DNA from: Candidatus Chlorohelix allophototropha
Lineage (GTDB): Bacteria > Chloroflexota > Chloroflexia > Chloroheliales > Chloroheliaceae
Direction: 5' to 3'
DNA: 64,000 bases
Assembly: GCF_030389965.1 (NCBI RefSeq)
Contig: NZ_CP128400.1
Location: 806,001 to 870,000 of the forward strand
The notes under the pieces were generated by a model. The model saw only the letters and a program-made list of their open reading frames with translations. It made no database searches and had not been told where the DNA came from. This document shows positions 1 through 8,300 of this stretch, piece by piece; the stretch's first letter is position 1, and each line of letters begins with the position of its first letter. A program made the position numbers and the translations under genes.

Positions 1-1069
1 GAGAGAGGGTTAACATTTCACTCAGCCGCATCCCGCACTCTCGTAACATAAAAACCATCTGTCGGAGAGGTTCTGGGAAAGTATTCAAGTGACAGTTAAG
101 TTGCTCCATTACATCAGCCGGAATGAAGCGTGGTTGTAACTTGGGCAGGTGCGGAAAATCTTCATTGTAAATTAAACGTTTGCCAGGGACTTTAGCCCAA
201 TCTTCACGACTGCATAATTCTAGGAAAATTCGCAAGTGAACCAGGTGATGGAACCAGGTGGAAGCCATCATGCCGCTTTTGTTCAGGTAACTCAAGTAAG
301 CTTCTATCACACTTCGGTTTAAATCGACCGATTCTAGTAAAGGATATTGCTCCTTTAGAAAACTAGAAAAGATTGTTAGCGCTATCAGCCGACTTTTACA
401 GGTACCAGCGGTACAACTGGCTAGGCTATAGCGCATAAAATGCTTAGCCGCTTGCACTAACCAGGGTTGGGATATTTTAGTGAAATTAAGCTTGTAATTG
501 GAAATAGCGGGGTTGAGTGTTACCCCTAATCGCCGCAAATCCCAGATTTCTCGCTCATATTCGGGACGGTCGTCATAAGCTTCTTGAATTACCAGATAAA
601 TTTGGCGAAAGGCTGAAACAAGTTGAGAATTGGAGTGACTGAACCGGGTCTTTTGTGAGCTATCCAGATAGGCACTCTGATGGCTATAGGCGCGACCCAT
701 GCTGACAAGGTAAGTTCTCAAGGAAAAAAGCCATTTATCCAGGTTATAGATCATCAATGAAGTTGCTTTGGGTGCTGTGGAATTCAGCCAGTCGCTCAGG
801 CTGGCTACCAAGGCTGGTCCAGACCAGGTTTGGATGTTCCAATCCCCTCTCTCAAGTTTATACCAGCAACCGTACTTTAGCTCAATATTGAGAAATGGAG
901 ACTTGCAGCTAAACTCAATTATGCGGTTGTCAGCTAAGAACTCAGGCTTGCCAGCAAATAAGGGACAAGTTGCCATTTTCCACCTGTCCTGTGCCCACCA
1001 GCCTTGAGGTTGCTCGGCTAAATGCTGTTGCTGGGTACTTACCCCGGCTGTTTCCAGATTATTCGTCAC
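1..1069 (-). CDS. tnpB: TnpB-like tyrosine recombinase of a Tn554-type transposon, 3' part outside window
   Basis: On the minus strand a frame stays open from a GTG at 1069-1067 to the window edge, about 356 codons. The GTG lies inside the last codons of the upstream recombinase gene (11-base overlap), which suggests coupled translation. The translation has a SAM-like core-binding region with 'SYLNKSG' and 'HHLVHLRIFLE', then 'PRFIPADVMEQL' and 'LRECGMRLSEMLTL'. The last phrase holds the first catalytic Arg of the tyrosine recombinase fold. The remaining catalytic residues would lie beyond base 1. Tn554 encodes TnpA (about 360 aa) followed directly by a longer TnpB (about 630 aa), and the order and sizes here fit. 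Family assignment is from remembered sequence style; the recombinase fold itself is well supported. Confidence 0.82.
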   Translation of the reverse strand, partial: MTNNLETAGVSTQQQHLAEQPQGWWAQDRWKMATCPLFAGKPEFLADNRIIEFSCKSPFLNIELKYGCWYKLERGDWNIQTWSGPALVASLSDWLNSTAPKATSLMIYNLDKWLFSLRTYLVSMGRAYSHQSAYLDSSQKTRFSHSNSQLVSAFRQIYLVIQEAYDDRPEYEREIWDLRRLGVTLNPAISNYKLNFTKISQPWLVQAAKHFMRYSLASCTAGTCKSRLIALTIFSSFLKEQYPLLESVDLNRSVIEAYLSYLNKSGMMASTWFHHLVHLRIFLELCSREDWAKVPGKRLIYNEDFPHLPKLQPRFIPADVMEQLNCHLNTFPEPLRQMVFMLRECGMRLSEMLTLS

Positions 1070-2162
1070 GTGGGGCTCTCCTTTCCAGATAGATCTGATA
1101 GGCTTTCTTTAAGTCAGCTTCAGTCAGATGAACATAGGTATTGAGGGTGGTTTGTACCTGAGCATGCCCCAGGCGTTTTTGGACAAGGGCTGCATCCCAG
1201 CCATTTTGGAAAAGCTCAGTAGCATGCGTATGCCTGAGCATATGGGGATGGACTGCCAAACCGGTTTGCTTACTTAAGCGGTGAAACAAATCGATTACAC
1301 TCTCATAGTGCAGGGGTTGCCCTATTGCCCCTTCCCACAAATTGACGAAAACATAGTCGCTGTCAGTATCGCCAAATTCATCCAGCAAATAGCGGGTATA
1401 AAGCGACATAAGCTCAGGTGAGACGTGGATGGAATAGGGCTGGAGGGTTTTAGCCCGCGCCTGATTAAGGTTATTTTGACGTGTCACGATCCGAATAAGG
1501 TTATCCCAGGAGTGAATATCTGAATGTCGCAGACCGAGAGCCTGTCCCACCCGCATTCCCGTCTGGTAAAGCAGGCTGACCAGATAGCGATCCCGCAGAT
1601 TGTGGCAGGCCTCTAGCAATTGCTGAACTTGTGCATTAGTCAGAGTTTTAGGCAGCCTTTTAGGAACCTTGAGTTTGATGAGCCTGGTGGTCACTGGTTT
1701 GGATTTGGAAATATGGTAGAGAAAATCTTTGTAACGGCGTTGGGGAAACGATTGTGAACGATAAAGTGCCAAATCCGTCGCAAAACCTCGCCGTTGCTGA
1801 TAGTCATAGAAAGCGGAGACTACCGCTACTATGGTATTGATAGTTGACTCACTTCGCTTAGCCAGGCGCGGCTGAAGAGAAATAATGCCCGGCAAGGGGT
1901 TGCGCAACCAAGCAACGAAGGCGGCCAACTCATCTAAACCGACTTTACTCCAGTCCAGCTGGGATTCGGTCAGATATTGCCAGTAAAGTTTGAGGTGATG
2001 GGCATAGGATCGAATAGTATTGGGAGAGCGCTCCAGGTTATGCAGGTATGACAGAAATTCTTGCACTGGAATGACTGGTAGAAAATTGTCATCCAGAAGC
2101 AGCCAGCTTACACCCGCCACTTGGTGGTCAGGCCCGGACAGGCTTAAACGTTGTACTTTCAT
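1059..2162 (-). CDS. tnpA: TnpA-like tyrosine recombinase of a Tn554-type transposon
   Basis: This 367-residue protein is a site-specific tyrosine recombinase. The N-terminal core-binding domain includes 'LERSPNTIRSYAHHLKLYW'. The C-terminal catalytic domain has Arg in 'TGMRVGQALGLR', the H-x-x-R motif in 'HPHMLRHTHATEL', the second His in 'KRLGHAQVQTTL' and the nucleophile Tyr in 'NTYVHL'. All catalytic residues are present, so it is probably active. It starts with ATG preceded by GAGG about ten bases upstream. A second recombinase overlaps its 3' end, the arrangement known from Tn554 TnpA and TnpB. Nested inverted repeats sit immediately upstream and may belong to the element end. Confidence 0.9.
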   Translation of the reverse strand: MKVQRLSLSGPDHQVAGVSWLLLDDNFLPVIPVQEFLSYLHNLERSPNTIRSYAHHLKLYWQYLTESQLDWSKVGLDELAAFVAWLRNPLPGIISLQPRLAKRSESTINTIVAVVSAFYDYQQRRGFATDLALYRSQSFPQRRYKDFLYHISKSKPVTTRLIKLKVPKRLPKTLTNAQVQQLLEACHNLRDRYLVSLLYQTGMRVGQALGLRHSDIHSWDNLIRIVTRQNNLNQARAKTLQPYSIHVSPELMSLYTRYLLDEFGDTDSDYVFVNLWEGAIGQPLHYESVIDLFHRLSKQTGLAVHPHMLRHTHATELFQNGWDAALVQKRLGHAQVQTTLNTYVHLTEADLKKAYQIYLERRAPRDE

Positions 2163-2166
2163 AGTT

Positions 2167-2257
2167 AAGTAGCCTCACGTTGTATAGATGGTTTACTTTG
2201 TAGAACCGCTCTAGATAATTCTTCTACAAAGTACCAAAAATGTCAGTTAGGCTACTT
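2167..2257. repeat. Nested inverted repeats upstream of tnpA
   Basis: Two concentric inverted repeats are visible. The outer arms, AAGTAGCCTCAC (2167-2178) and GTTAGGCTACTT (2246-2257), match at 11 of 12 positions. The inner arms, TACTTTGTAGAA (2194-2205) and TTCTACAAAGTA (2222-2233), are a perfect 12-bp pair with a 16-base spacer. They lie directly before the tnpA start. They could be recombinase-binding sites at a transposon end, an operator, or an RNA hairpin in the tnpA leader. The sequence alone does not decide. Confidence 0.7.
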
Positions 2258-2530
2258 CGTTTACTTGATACACACTCCATTACTCCCCTACAGATAATGT
2301 ATAGTGTGGGAACTTCGATATTGGTGGAGGCAGTATAGCCCTCTTTAACTCCAGCCTCAAATGAAACCGCCAAAATGAGGAAAATTGTTCAAAAAAAGCC
2401 GAAGTTCCATTACTAAAATGTTAAACGGAACTTTATTTGCTAATAAACAAATGTTCTAAAACACTATGATCGGAAAATTTTATAGAGCTAGATTGCTTCT
2501 GGCTACAGCTATATTCTACCGGGGCCAAAT
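2258..2530. other. Non-coding stretch between Tn554-like genes and the IS256 remnant
   Basis: No supported gene is seen. A 9-bp inverted repeat, GGAACTTCG (2309-2317) and CGAAGTTCC (2400-2408), is present. The left end of the Tn554-like element probably lies here or in the repeats just before it, but no junction could be identified without an empty-site comparison. Confidence 0.4.
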
Positions 2531-2839
2531 CTGACCGATAAATGGGGTGGGAAGTATGCCATTGCGGTAAAGAGCTGGGAGAACAATTGGGCGGAGTTGT
2601 CCAACTATCCACCTGATATCCGGCGGCTGATCTACACCACGAATTCCGTCGAGGGCTACCATCGCCAATTGCGTAAAGTGATCAAAACCAAGGGGGCTTT
2701 TCCCTCCGCGGAGTCAGTAAGGAAGTTATTTTACCTGGTAAATTGTGATATTACTAGCGATTGGACCATGCCGATACCTAATTGGGCGTGTATTTTGAAC
2801 CAGCTTTCGATCTGTTTTAAGCAAAGAGTAACTATTTGA
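2531..2839 (+). pseudogene. IS256-family (mutator-type) transposase, C-terminal remnant
   Basis: The plus frame encodes the C-terminal third of an IS256-type transposase. Recognisable phrases are 'KWGGKYAIAVKSWENNW', 'YPPDIRRLIYTTNSVEG' (with the Glu of the DDE triad), 'RQLRKVIKTKGAFPS' and 'DWTMPIPNWACILNQLSI', ending at TGA. The first two thirds of a normal protein of about 400 residues are missing; the frame is closed by a TAG at 2489-2491 and no related sequence precedes it. The remnant cannot be active. Confidence 0.85.
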
Positions 2840-3169
2840 ATTCAGCAATCAATTCCATTTACACAAAACTATTGACATACCCAGTGACACTGATTAGTGG
2901 TTGTTTATTTACTGGCATACAGCAACACACATTGCAATTGGGTCTCTCCTCATGTAATCGAAAATCTCAAATCCTGTGACCCATCAACTTTTAAGCTCAA
3001 GAAAAGGAAACAATTTAGGAAAGCTTTCGATTATAGCTATAGTTCACCCTATTTGCATGACAGAACTGCACTGGGCACTCGATTATAAACTGCGCACTAG
3101 AGGTTAGCAATTAGCCAGTATTATTGAATGAGTTATTGGGGTGTCACGAAGCGGATAGAATGGCGCTTG
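2840..3169. other. Gene-free stretch between two insertion-sequence remnants
   Basis: I see no credible gene here. A short plus-strand open frame at 2897-3088 has no recognisable domain and no good ribosome binding site. A TTGACA at 2874-2879 has no convincing partner hexamer. The stretch is probably decayed mobile DNA. Confidence 0.4.
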
Positions 3170-3295
3170 ATCACATTTGATACTCTTTTTCTGAATACGG
3201 TTGACTAGACGGGCACGTTCCCTGATTAAACTGATGCCATACCGGGTCAGTTCCCGTCAGTTTTTCACTTCCCTTACTTTTTTGTAAACGGTCAT
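3170..3295 (-). pseudogene. IS110-family transposase fragment
   Basis: Read on the minus strand, this stretch contains 'RELTRYGISLIRERARLVNRIQK', split here as 'RELTRYGISLIRER' and 'ARLVNRIQK'. It matches the helical segment just after the N-terminal catalytic domain of IS110-type transposases (typical form: RELTRYR..LI.ER.R..NR.QK). An in-frame TGA precedes it by one codon, and no flanking transposase sequence is recognisable. The piece is short, so the call rests on one motif. Confidence 0.55.
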
Positions 3296-3379
3296 TGCTA
3301 AAGTTTATCAAATCAGGCAAGTCTGCTCACACTCCAATTTTTTGACCCTGCCTGAGTTGTTACCACGAAATTCTATCTG

Positions 3380-3712
3380 TTAAAAATCTAGGAAATCTCC
3401 CAGAAAACCGCCACGTTTGTGTTTTTTACCTTTGTTGCCATCCTGCTCGTAACGATCATCATGGTCATCATCTTCATCATGGTCACGGTTACGATATTGC
3501 TGATTTGGATCATATTGAGGCTGTTGGTAAGGAGGGTATGCCGGATTCTGTGGCGCACGCTGCCCCTGTGCAACTGCCGGGACACTATTTTCAATAATCT
3601 TATCCAGCTTACCTCTTTCTAACCAAACCCCACGGCATTTTGGACAGTAATTGATTTCTACGCCGATACGTTCTGCTAATAACAAATCAACTTCACAATC
3701 TGGACATCTCAT
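3380..3712 (-). CDS. Small zinc-ribbon (TFIIB-type) protein with acidic/basic tail
   Basis: The 110-residue protein opens with a zf-TFIIB-type ribbon: 'RCPDC', then 'YCPKCRGVWLERGKLD', giving two CxxC pairs for one zinc. A Pro/Gln/Tyr-rich linker follows, then a run of Asp/His/Glu and a Lys/Arg-rich end with 'GGFLGDFLDF'. I chose the ATG at 3712 because GAGAGGAA lies about nine bases before it; a start six codons earlier would include that ribosome binding site. The gene lies 26 bases downstream of the cation ATPase on the same strand and is probably co-transcribed. The histidine/aspartate tail could bind metal, which would fit the neighbour, but this is inference. Function is unknown. Confidence 0.8.
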   Translation of the reverse strand: MRCPDCEVDLLLAERIGVEINYCPKCRGVWLERGKLDKIIENSVPAVAQGQRAPQNPAYPPYQQPQYDPNQQYRNRDHDEDDDHDDRYEQDGNKGKKHKRGGFLGDFLDF

Positions 3713-3738
3713 AATATTAATTCCTCTCATGCATATTG

Positions 3739-6342
3739 TTAATTCAATTTTCTAAAATCCTTAGACCCGATTTTCCCAATTAGGTCATTTCTGCGTATTG
3801 CTCTATTCCTAAACATCTTCAGCAATTCAAACCATAAGATGCCTATAACTCCACTCAACAGACACAAACCTAGGTCAACAAAATCGAGCGTTGAAAACCT
3901 GAATAAATCCTGCAAAAACGGTACGTATAACACAATCGGCAGGAAAAGCATCGCTCCGCCAACAACCCACCACAACGCTTTGTTCGGGTTTCGTAGAGTT
4001 TGCAAAATTGTCAGTGTCCAAGAACGGTTAGTGAAAATAATTGCCATATTAGCCACGATTAGGGTGGTAAAAGCTAAAGCACGCGCTTCGAGTTCGCCAG
4101 CCCCAAGCTGTAACGCTATCGCAAAGATTGCTGCCAGAATGACCAGTATGCTTGCGCCCTGCAATAAACTTAAACCCAATGTTTTTCTGGAGAACAAAGC
4201 CTCTTTTGAGTTTCTAGGCGGGCGTTGCATTACCCCTTTCTCTTCCGGTTCAGCTTCAAACACCACAGAACAAGCCGGGTCTATAATCAAGTGCAGGAAA
4301 GCGATATGTACCGGCAAAAGCACCAAGGGCCAGCCAAACAGCACCGGCAAAATTGACATGCCTGCAATGGGGACATGTATTGCCAACACATAAGCCATAC
4401 CCTTTTTGAGGTTATCGAATACACGCCGTCCCATTTTGACAGCCTGTACAATCGAGGAAAAATCATCGTCAAGCAGCACTAATGCTGCCGCTTCTCGTGC
4501 AACATCGGTTCCTCTGCTACCCATAGCAATACCGATATGGGCTGCTTTCAGAGCAGGGGCATCATTCACCCCGTCACCCGTCATCGCTACAATTTCACCG
4601 TTAGCTTTCAAAGCCTGTACCAAACGCAATTTTTGCTCAGGCACAACCCGCGCAAAGATATTAACGCTGCGTATTCTTTTCTGAAGCTCGGCATCATCCA
4701 GCTTATCCAATTCAGACCCGGTAATAACTTCTTCATTAGGGGCAAGTCCGATTTGACGCGCAATACTTTGAGCAGTGCCGGGATAATCGCCCGTTATCAT
4801 AATTACGCGGATACCGGCTTGATAGCATTCTTGGATCGAAGCGGGAACGGTTGGTCGTACCGGGTCTGCCAAACCAAGCAAGCCTAGAAATTCAAAGTCA
4901 AAATCATGCTGATCAGAAGGCAAGACATCCTTATCAAATATTGCCCTAGCTACCCCTAGCACCCGTAAATCTTGCTCCGCCATTTCAGCGATACGCTCGG
5001 ATAATTCTTTTGATTGAGTGGCATTAAAGTGACAAAGTTCGGCGATTGCTTCGGGTGCGCCCTTAGCCGCAATAATAAAACCCGGTCTATCAGTAAATTT
5101 CCAGACAAGTGTCATTGCCAACATTTGTCTAGTTAGGGGGTATTCATTTACTAATTCTAGGTTTCCATGCTTATAACCGAAGTGTTCTGCCTTTTCCTTA
5201 CCCAATTGGAGAATTGCTTTTTCCATCGGATCAAATGGGTCAGGATGGCTAGCAAGTACCGCATATTCGAGCATTTTGTGAAAGCCATTAGGCAATAGTT
5301 GCTCGCTGCTATTTGCTTTAATCTTGAAAGTCTCTTCACCTGCATAAAGTTGCTTTAGTGTCATCTGGTTCATAGTAAGCGTTCCGGTTTTATCCACGCA
5401 TAGCACCGTAGCAGCGCCTAGTGTTTCAACTGCGGGGACTCGCCGGGTTAGCACTCTCTTTTGAGAAATACGCCATGCGCCCAAAGCCAAGAAGATGGTT
5501 AACACCACTGGAAATTCGTTTGGCATAATTGCCATTGCTAGGGTAATGCCTACCAAAATTCCTTCCAGCCAGTTCCCTCGCGTTAGACCATACGCAATAA
5601 CTACCAGCACGCAAAGGCACAGCCCTACCACTGCAAAAATCTTGACCAGTTTTCTGGTTTCTCGTTGGAGTGGTGTTTTGCTGGTATCCACTTCTTGCAA
5701 GGCTTTACCGATACGCCCCATTTCGGTATGCGATCCGATAGCATAAGCGCGTGCCACACCTTGCCCCTGCACCGTAAGCGTGCCGGAATAAACAAATGGA
5801 AGATCATCCCCACCGGGACGACCAAAATCCAATTCTCCATCCCATGCTATCTTGCGAACTGGCATGGATTCTCCGGTTAGTAGCGATTCGTCTGTAGAAA
5901 GGTTCAAATTGTTCAAAACTACTGCATCAGCCGCAATCCGGTCGCCTTCACACAACACCAACAAATCGCCGCGCACTACCTCACGTCCGGGGATTCGCTG
6001 TTGCTTTCCATCGCGAATAACCAATGCTTTAGGGCTTGATAAATCTTTGAGAGCTTCCAGCGTGCGCTCGGTTTTCCGTTCCTGATATACCGTAATACCG
6101 ATAATCAGAAAAACAAAACCAAGCAGCATTAAAGCCTCTTGTATATCGCCTAAGATCATATAAATGATGCCGCCAACAATCAGGAGCAAGAACATCGGCT
6201 CGCTAATTACTTCCATAGAAAGCACTACGAAGGTGCGTTTTTGGACGGAAGGCAGTTCGTTATAACCTTCTTCCTTTAGCAGTTGCGCCGCTTCTTGTTC
6301 TGTAAGTCCAGTAGATGTTTCCTGTTCAAGTTCGAGTGTCAT
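3739..6342 (-). CDS. P2-type cation-transporting ATPase
   Basis: A membrane pump of 867 residues driven by ATP through an aspartyl-phosphate. From the N-terminus it has a cation-ATPase N domain, two membrane segments, the actuator domain with 'LTGESMPV', membrane segments 3-4, the phosphorylation motif 'DKTGTLT' (Asp codon at 5394-5392), the nucleotide domain with 'KGAPE', the hinge 'MTGDGVNDAPALK', and a C-terminal cation-ATPase domain with several helices. The TM4 motif reads 'PNEFP' where SERCA-like pumps have 'PEGLP' and many close relatives, as I recall them, have 'PEEFP'. The ion ligand Glu is thus Asn, so the transported ion (Ca, Mn, Na or K) cannot be told. I prefer ATG at 6342 over a TTG three codons earlier because of its spacing from GGTAGG. 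Confidence 0.93.
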   Translation of the reverse strand: MTLELEQETSTGLTEQEAAQLLKEEGYNELPSVQKRTFVVLSMEVISEPMFLLLIVGGIIYMILGDIQEALMLLGFVFLIIGITVYQERKTERTLEALKDLSSPKALVIRDGKQQRIPGREVVRGDLLVLCEGDRIAADAVVLNNLNLSTDESLLTGESMPVRKIAWDGELDFGRPGGDDLPFVYSGTLTVQGQGVARAYAIGSHTEMGRIGKALQEVDTSKTPLQRETRKLVKIFAVVGLCLCVLVVIAYGLTRGNWLEGILVGITLAMAIMPNEFPVVLTIFLALGAWRISQKRVLTRRVPAVETLGAATVLCVDKTGTLTMNQMTLKQLYAGEETFKIKANSSEQLLPNGFHKMLEYAVLASHPDPFDPMEKAILQLGKEKAEHFGYKHGNLELVNEYPLTRQMLAMTLVWKFTDRPGFIIAAKGAPEAIAELCHFNATQSKELSERIAEMAEQDLRVLGVARAIFDKDVLPSDQHDFDFEFLGLLGLADPVRPTVPASIQECYQAGIRVIMITGDYPGTAQSIARQIGLAPNEEVITGSELDKLDDAELQKRIRSVNIFARVVPEQKLRLVQALKANGEIVAMTGDGVNDAPALKAAHIGIAMGSRGTDVAREAAALVLLDDDFSSIVQAVKMGRRVFDNLKKGMAYVLAIHVPIAGMSILPVLFGWPLVLLPVHIAFLHLIIDPACSVVFEAEPEEKGVMQRPPRNSKEALFSRKTLGLSLLQGASILVILAAIFAIALQLGAGELEARALAFTTLIVANMAIIFTNRSWTLTILQTLRNPNKALWWVVGGAMLFLPIVLYVPFLQDLFRFSTLDFVDLGLCLLSGVIGILWFELLKMFRNRAIRRNDLIGKIGSKDFRKLN

Positions 6343-6637
6343 TTTCTTCAAACCTACCGTTCAGTTGCTACATTCGTTTAGACGGTTATATACAGCTAGA
6401 ATGTACAAATACCGGATTTCGATAACCTGATTTATAGTAAAATAAATCGAATTTTAATTATCTCTATATCTTAATTATACATAGGAAGGGAAGAATCAAA
6501 AAAAACATGTGGGATTACAACCAATTTCTATAAGTCTTTATTATAGGTAAGTTATAATATGCGGTTATCTCAACTATTAGTAATGACTTATATTTACTGA
6601 TACTGGCTAAAACTGAAGATAAAGCGGAGAAAATATT

Positions 6638-7564
6638 GTGATAAAAATTCGACCTGAAACAGTGCAAGATTATTCAGCAATAGCCGCCGTAAACGTGCTT
6701 GCTTTCAAAAATCGAGCGGCAGAAGCAGGGATAGTTGCGTTGCACCGTCAGCGCACCAATTTTGACCCTGCTCTTTCGTTGGTTGCTGAGGTTGATAGTA
6801 AAATTGCCGGGCATGTTTTATTTACTCCGCAAAAAGTACGAATAGCGGGTGAATTTATAGAGGCTGTCTGTCTTGCGCCTATTGCAGTTCATCCCGCTTA
6901 CCAGAAACAGGGAATCGGCAAAAAACTAATCGAAGCGGGACATGCTATTGCGCGTGAAAAGAGCTACGCCTTCAGCTTTTTACTGGGACACCCCACCTAC
7001 TACCCGCTGCTTGGATATAAGGTTAAAGCCTTTGGTTCATCCAGCCTCACAGTTCAAATTTCGGAGAGGAAAGAATCTGTAGCAGAATTTAAAACCAGAA
7101 GCTTAATCGAGGACGATATTCAATATTTAAACGCTATGTGGGATTCGAGCGAAAAGGACGTGGATTTTTCTCTAGAGCCGGGCAAAGAATTGCTCGAATG
7201 GCTTAGCCCCCACCCTTTGATTGAAAGTACCATCTACGCCGATGAGGAAGGTATAGCCGGATTTACACGTATAAATACATTAAAAAAAGATAGTCCTACT
7301 TTCTTTCTTGCCCGCAACAATGAGACAGCCCACCGTTTGACGAGGTATATAGCGGCAACTGCCGAGTTCAGCCGAATTACTTTGCCGATTCATCCGTCTT
7401 CAACGCTTGCTAAAGGGTTGGGAGAAATAAAGCTCGAAACATGGGAGGCGGCAATGCTATTTCCACTAGCACAAGGCATTGTCGAGGAATATTATGCACA
7501 GGTACAAACCGGTGAGCGGTTGCCCGGCAGTCCGGTATGGTCAACCGCTTTTGATTTGGATTAA
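6638..7564 (+). CDS. GNAT-family N-acetyltransferase (YhbS-like)
   Basis: The first 150 residues form a GNAT acetyltransferase. The acetyl-CoA pyrophosphate loop is visible in 'VHPAYQKQGIGKKLIEAGH', followed by 'YAFSFLLGHPTYYPLLGYK', the phrase typical of YhbS-type members. A second region of about 150 residues resembles a degenerate second acyltransferase half. The start is GTG at 6638, preceded by AGCGGAGAA. The gene stands alone, divergent from the cation ATPase, with a 295-base AT-rich gap between them that must carry both promoters. The substrate cannot be inferred. Confidence 0.85.
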   Translation: MIKIRPETVQDYSAIAAVNVLAFKNRAAEAGIVALHRQRTNFDPALSLVAEVDSKIAGHVLFTPQKVRIAGEFIEAVCLAPIAVHPAYQKQGIGKKLIEAGHAIAREKSYAFSFLLGHPTYYPLLGYKVKAFGSSSLTVQISERKESVAEFKTRSLIEDDIQYLNAMWDSSEKDVDFSLEPGKELLEWLSPHPLIESTIYADEEGIAGFTRINTLKKDSPTFFLARNNETAHRLTRYIAATAEFSRITLPIHPSSTLAKGLGEIKLETWEAAMLFPLAQGIVEEYYAQVQTGERLPGSPVWSTAFDLD

Positions 7565-7812
7565 TCCTAGTAACAACTTAGGTGGACACAGCCAAGCCAA
7601 AGTACTGCATTGTGATGAAACAGGTTGTTTTCGGATCTGCATAAAATTTAGTGGTAAAGGGGGAAAAATAAAAATAAAACCCTTTTTCGTATATAAGTGT
7701 ATTTTTATTGCCAGTTAGGAAGTCTTTAGCATGCTTGGTTAAGTTCAGCAGTGTGTATTACCTTAACTCCCTTTCCTTCCGTGTCCGAATTCCTAGTTCA
7801 TTATACATGTTC

Positions 7813-8034
7813 TTAATCGGTGATAATCAGACGCGATACCAAGCGCCGCGCTGCTTGCCAAGCCAGTTCAAGGTTGGGGTAATTACAGGTTTCGTTAGCT
7901 AGCCAAAGAGTAACCATATCTGAACAAGAAGAGGTTTTTAAGGGAGTTCTCTTGTTATTATGGAAAATATCCCAAGTTTTACTAAAATCGGTTTTAATAA
8001 CAACAATTTCTTTTGAAGCTACTAACTGTGACAT
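7813..8034 (-). CDS. Small hypothetical protein (73 aa)
   Basis: I do not recognise this protein. It deserves a call because its ATG is preceded by AAAGGAGAG at a seven-base spacing, one of the best ribosome binding sites in the window, and the frame codes for 73 residues of mixed composition ('MSQLVASKEIVVIKTDF' at the start, 'WLANETCNYPNLELAWQAA' near the end). There are no membrane segments. It lies alone in a 730-base gap between the acetyltransferase and the sensor kinase. It could be a small regulatory or stress protein; no function is proposed. Confidence 0.55.
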   Translation of the reverse strand: MSQLVASKEIVVIKTDFSKTWDIFHNNKRTPLKTSSCSDMVTLWLANETCNYPNLELAWQAARRLVSRLIITD

Positions 8035-8300
8035 AGTCTCTCTCCTTTAGCGTCATTTGGTTATTATTGGTATTCACAATTAAATTAACGCCCTGTCGGC
8101 TATTTTTAGCTAAAGGTTTGGAAGGGCTTTGCTGTGCCGTGGCAAATTTATGCAATGCTCAAGTTTTAGAAGGCTGTTTTAGAAAATACAGAGGTAATTG
8201 GCTAAAATGGGGTTTCAGTGGCTTTTGGAATTATATTTCAGGAAAAGGCAGGAGTACGGTAAAATTTCAAAAATGCCAAAATAAAGCTAATCCCCAAAAG

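Noticed and set aside
768-1007. Plus-strand open frame at the left edge
   Set aside because: It is antisense to the TnpB-like gene, which has clear recombinase motifs.
2897-3088. Short plus-strand open frame between IS remnants
   Set aside because: No domain, no ribosome binding site and unlike neighbouring coding sequence.
3839-4393. Plus-strand open frame of 184 codons
   Set aside because: Antisense shadow of the cation ATPase; composition follows the real gene on the other strand.
7650-7710. Possible terminator after the acetyltransferase (AAAGGG ... CCCTTTTT)
   Set aside because: Only six pairs with a loop of about 18 bases; too weak to call.
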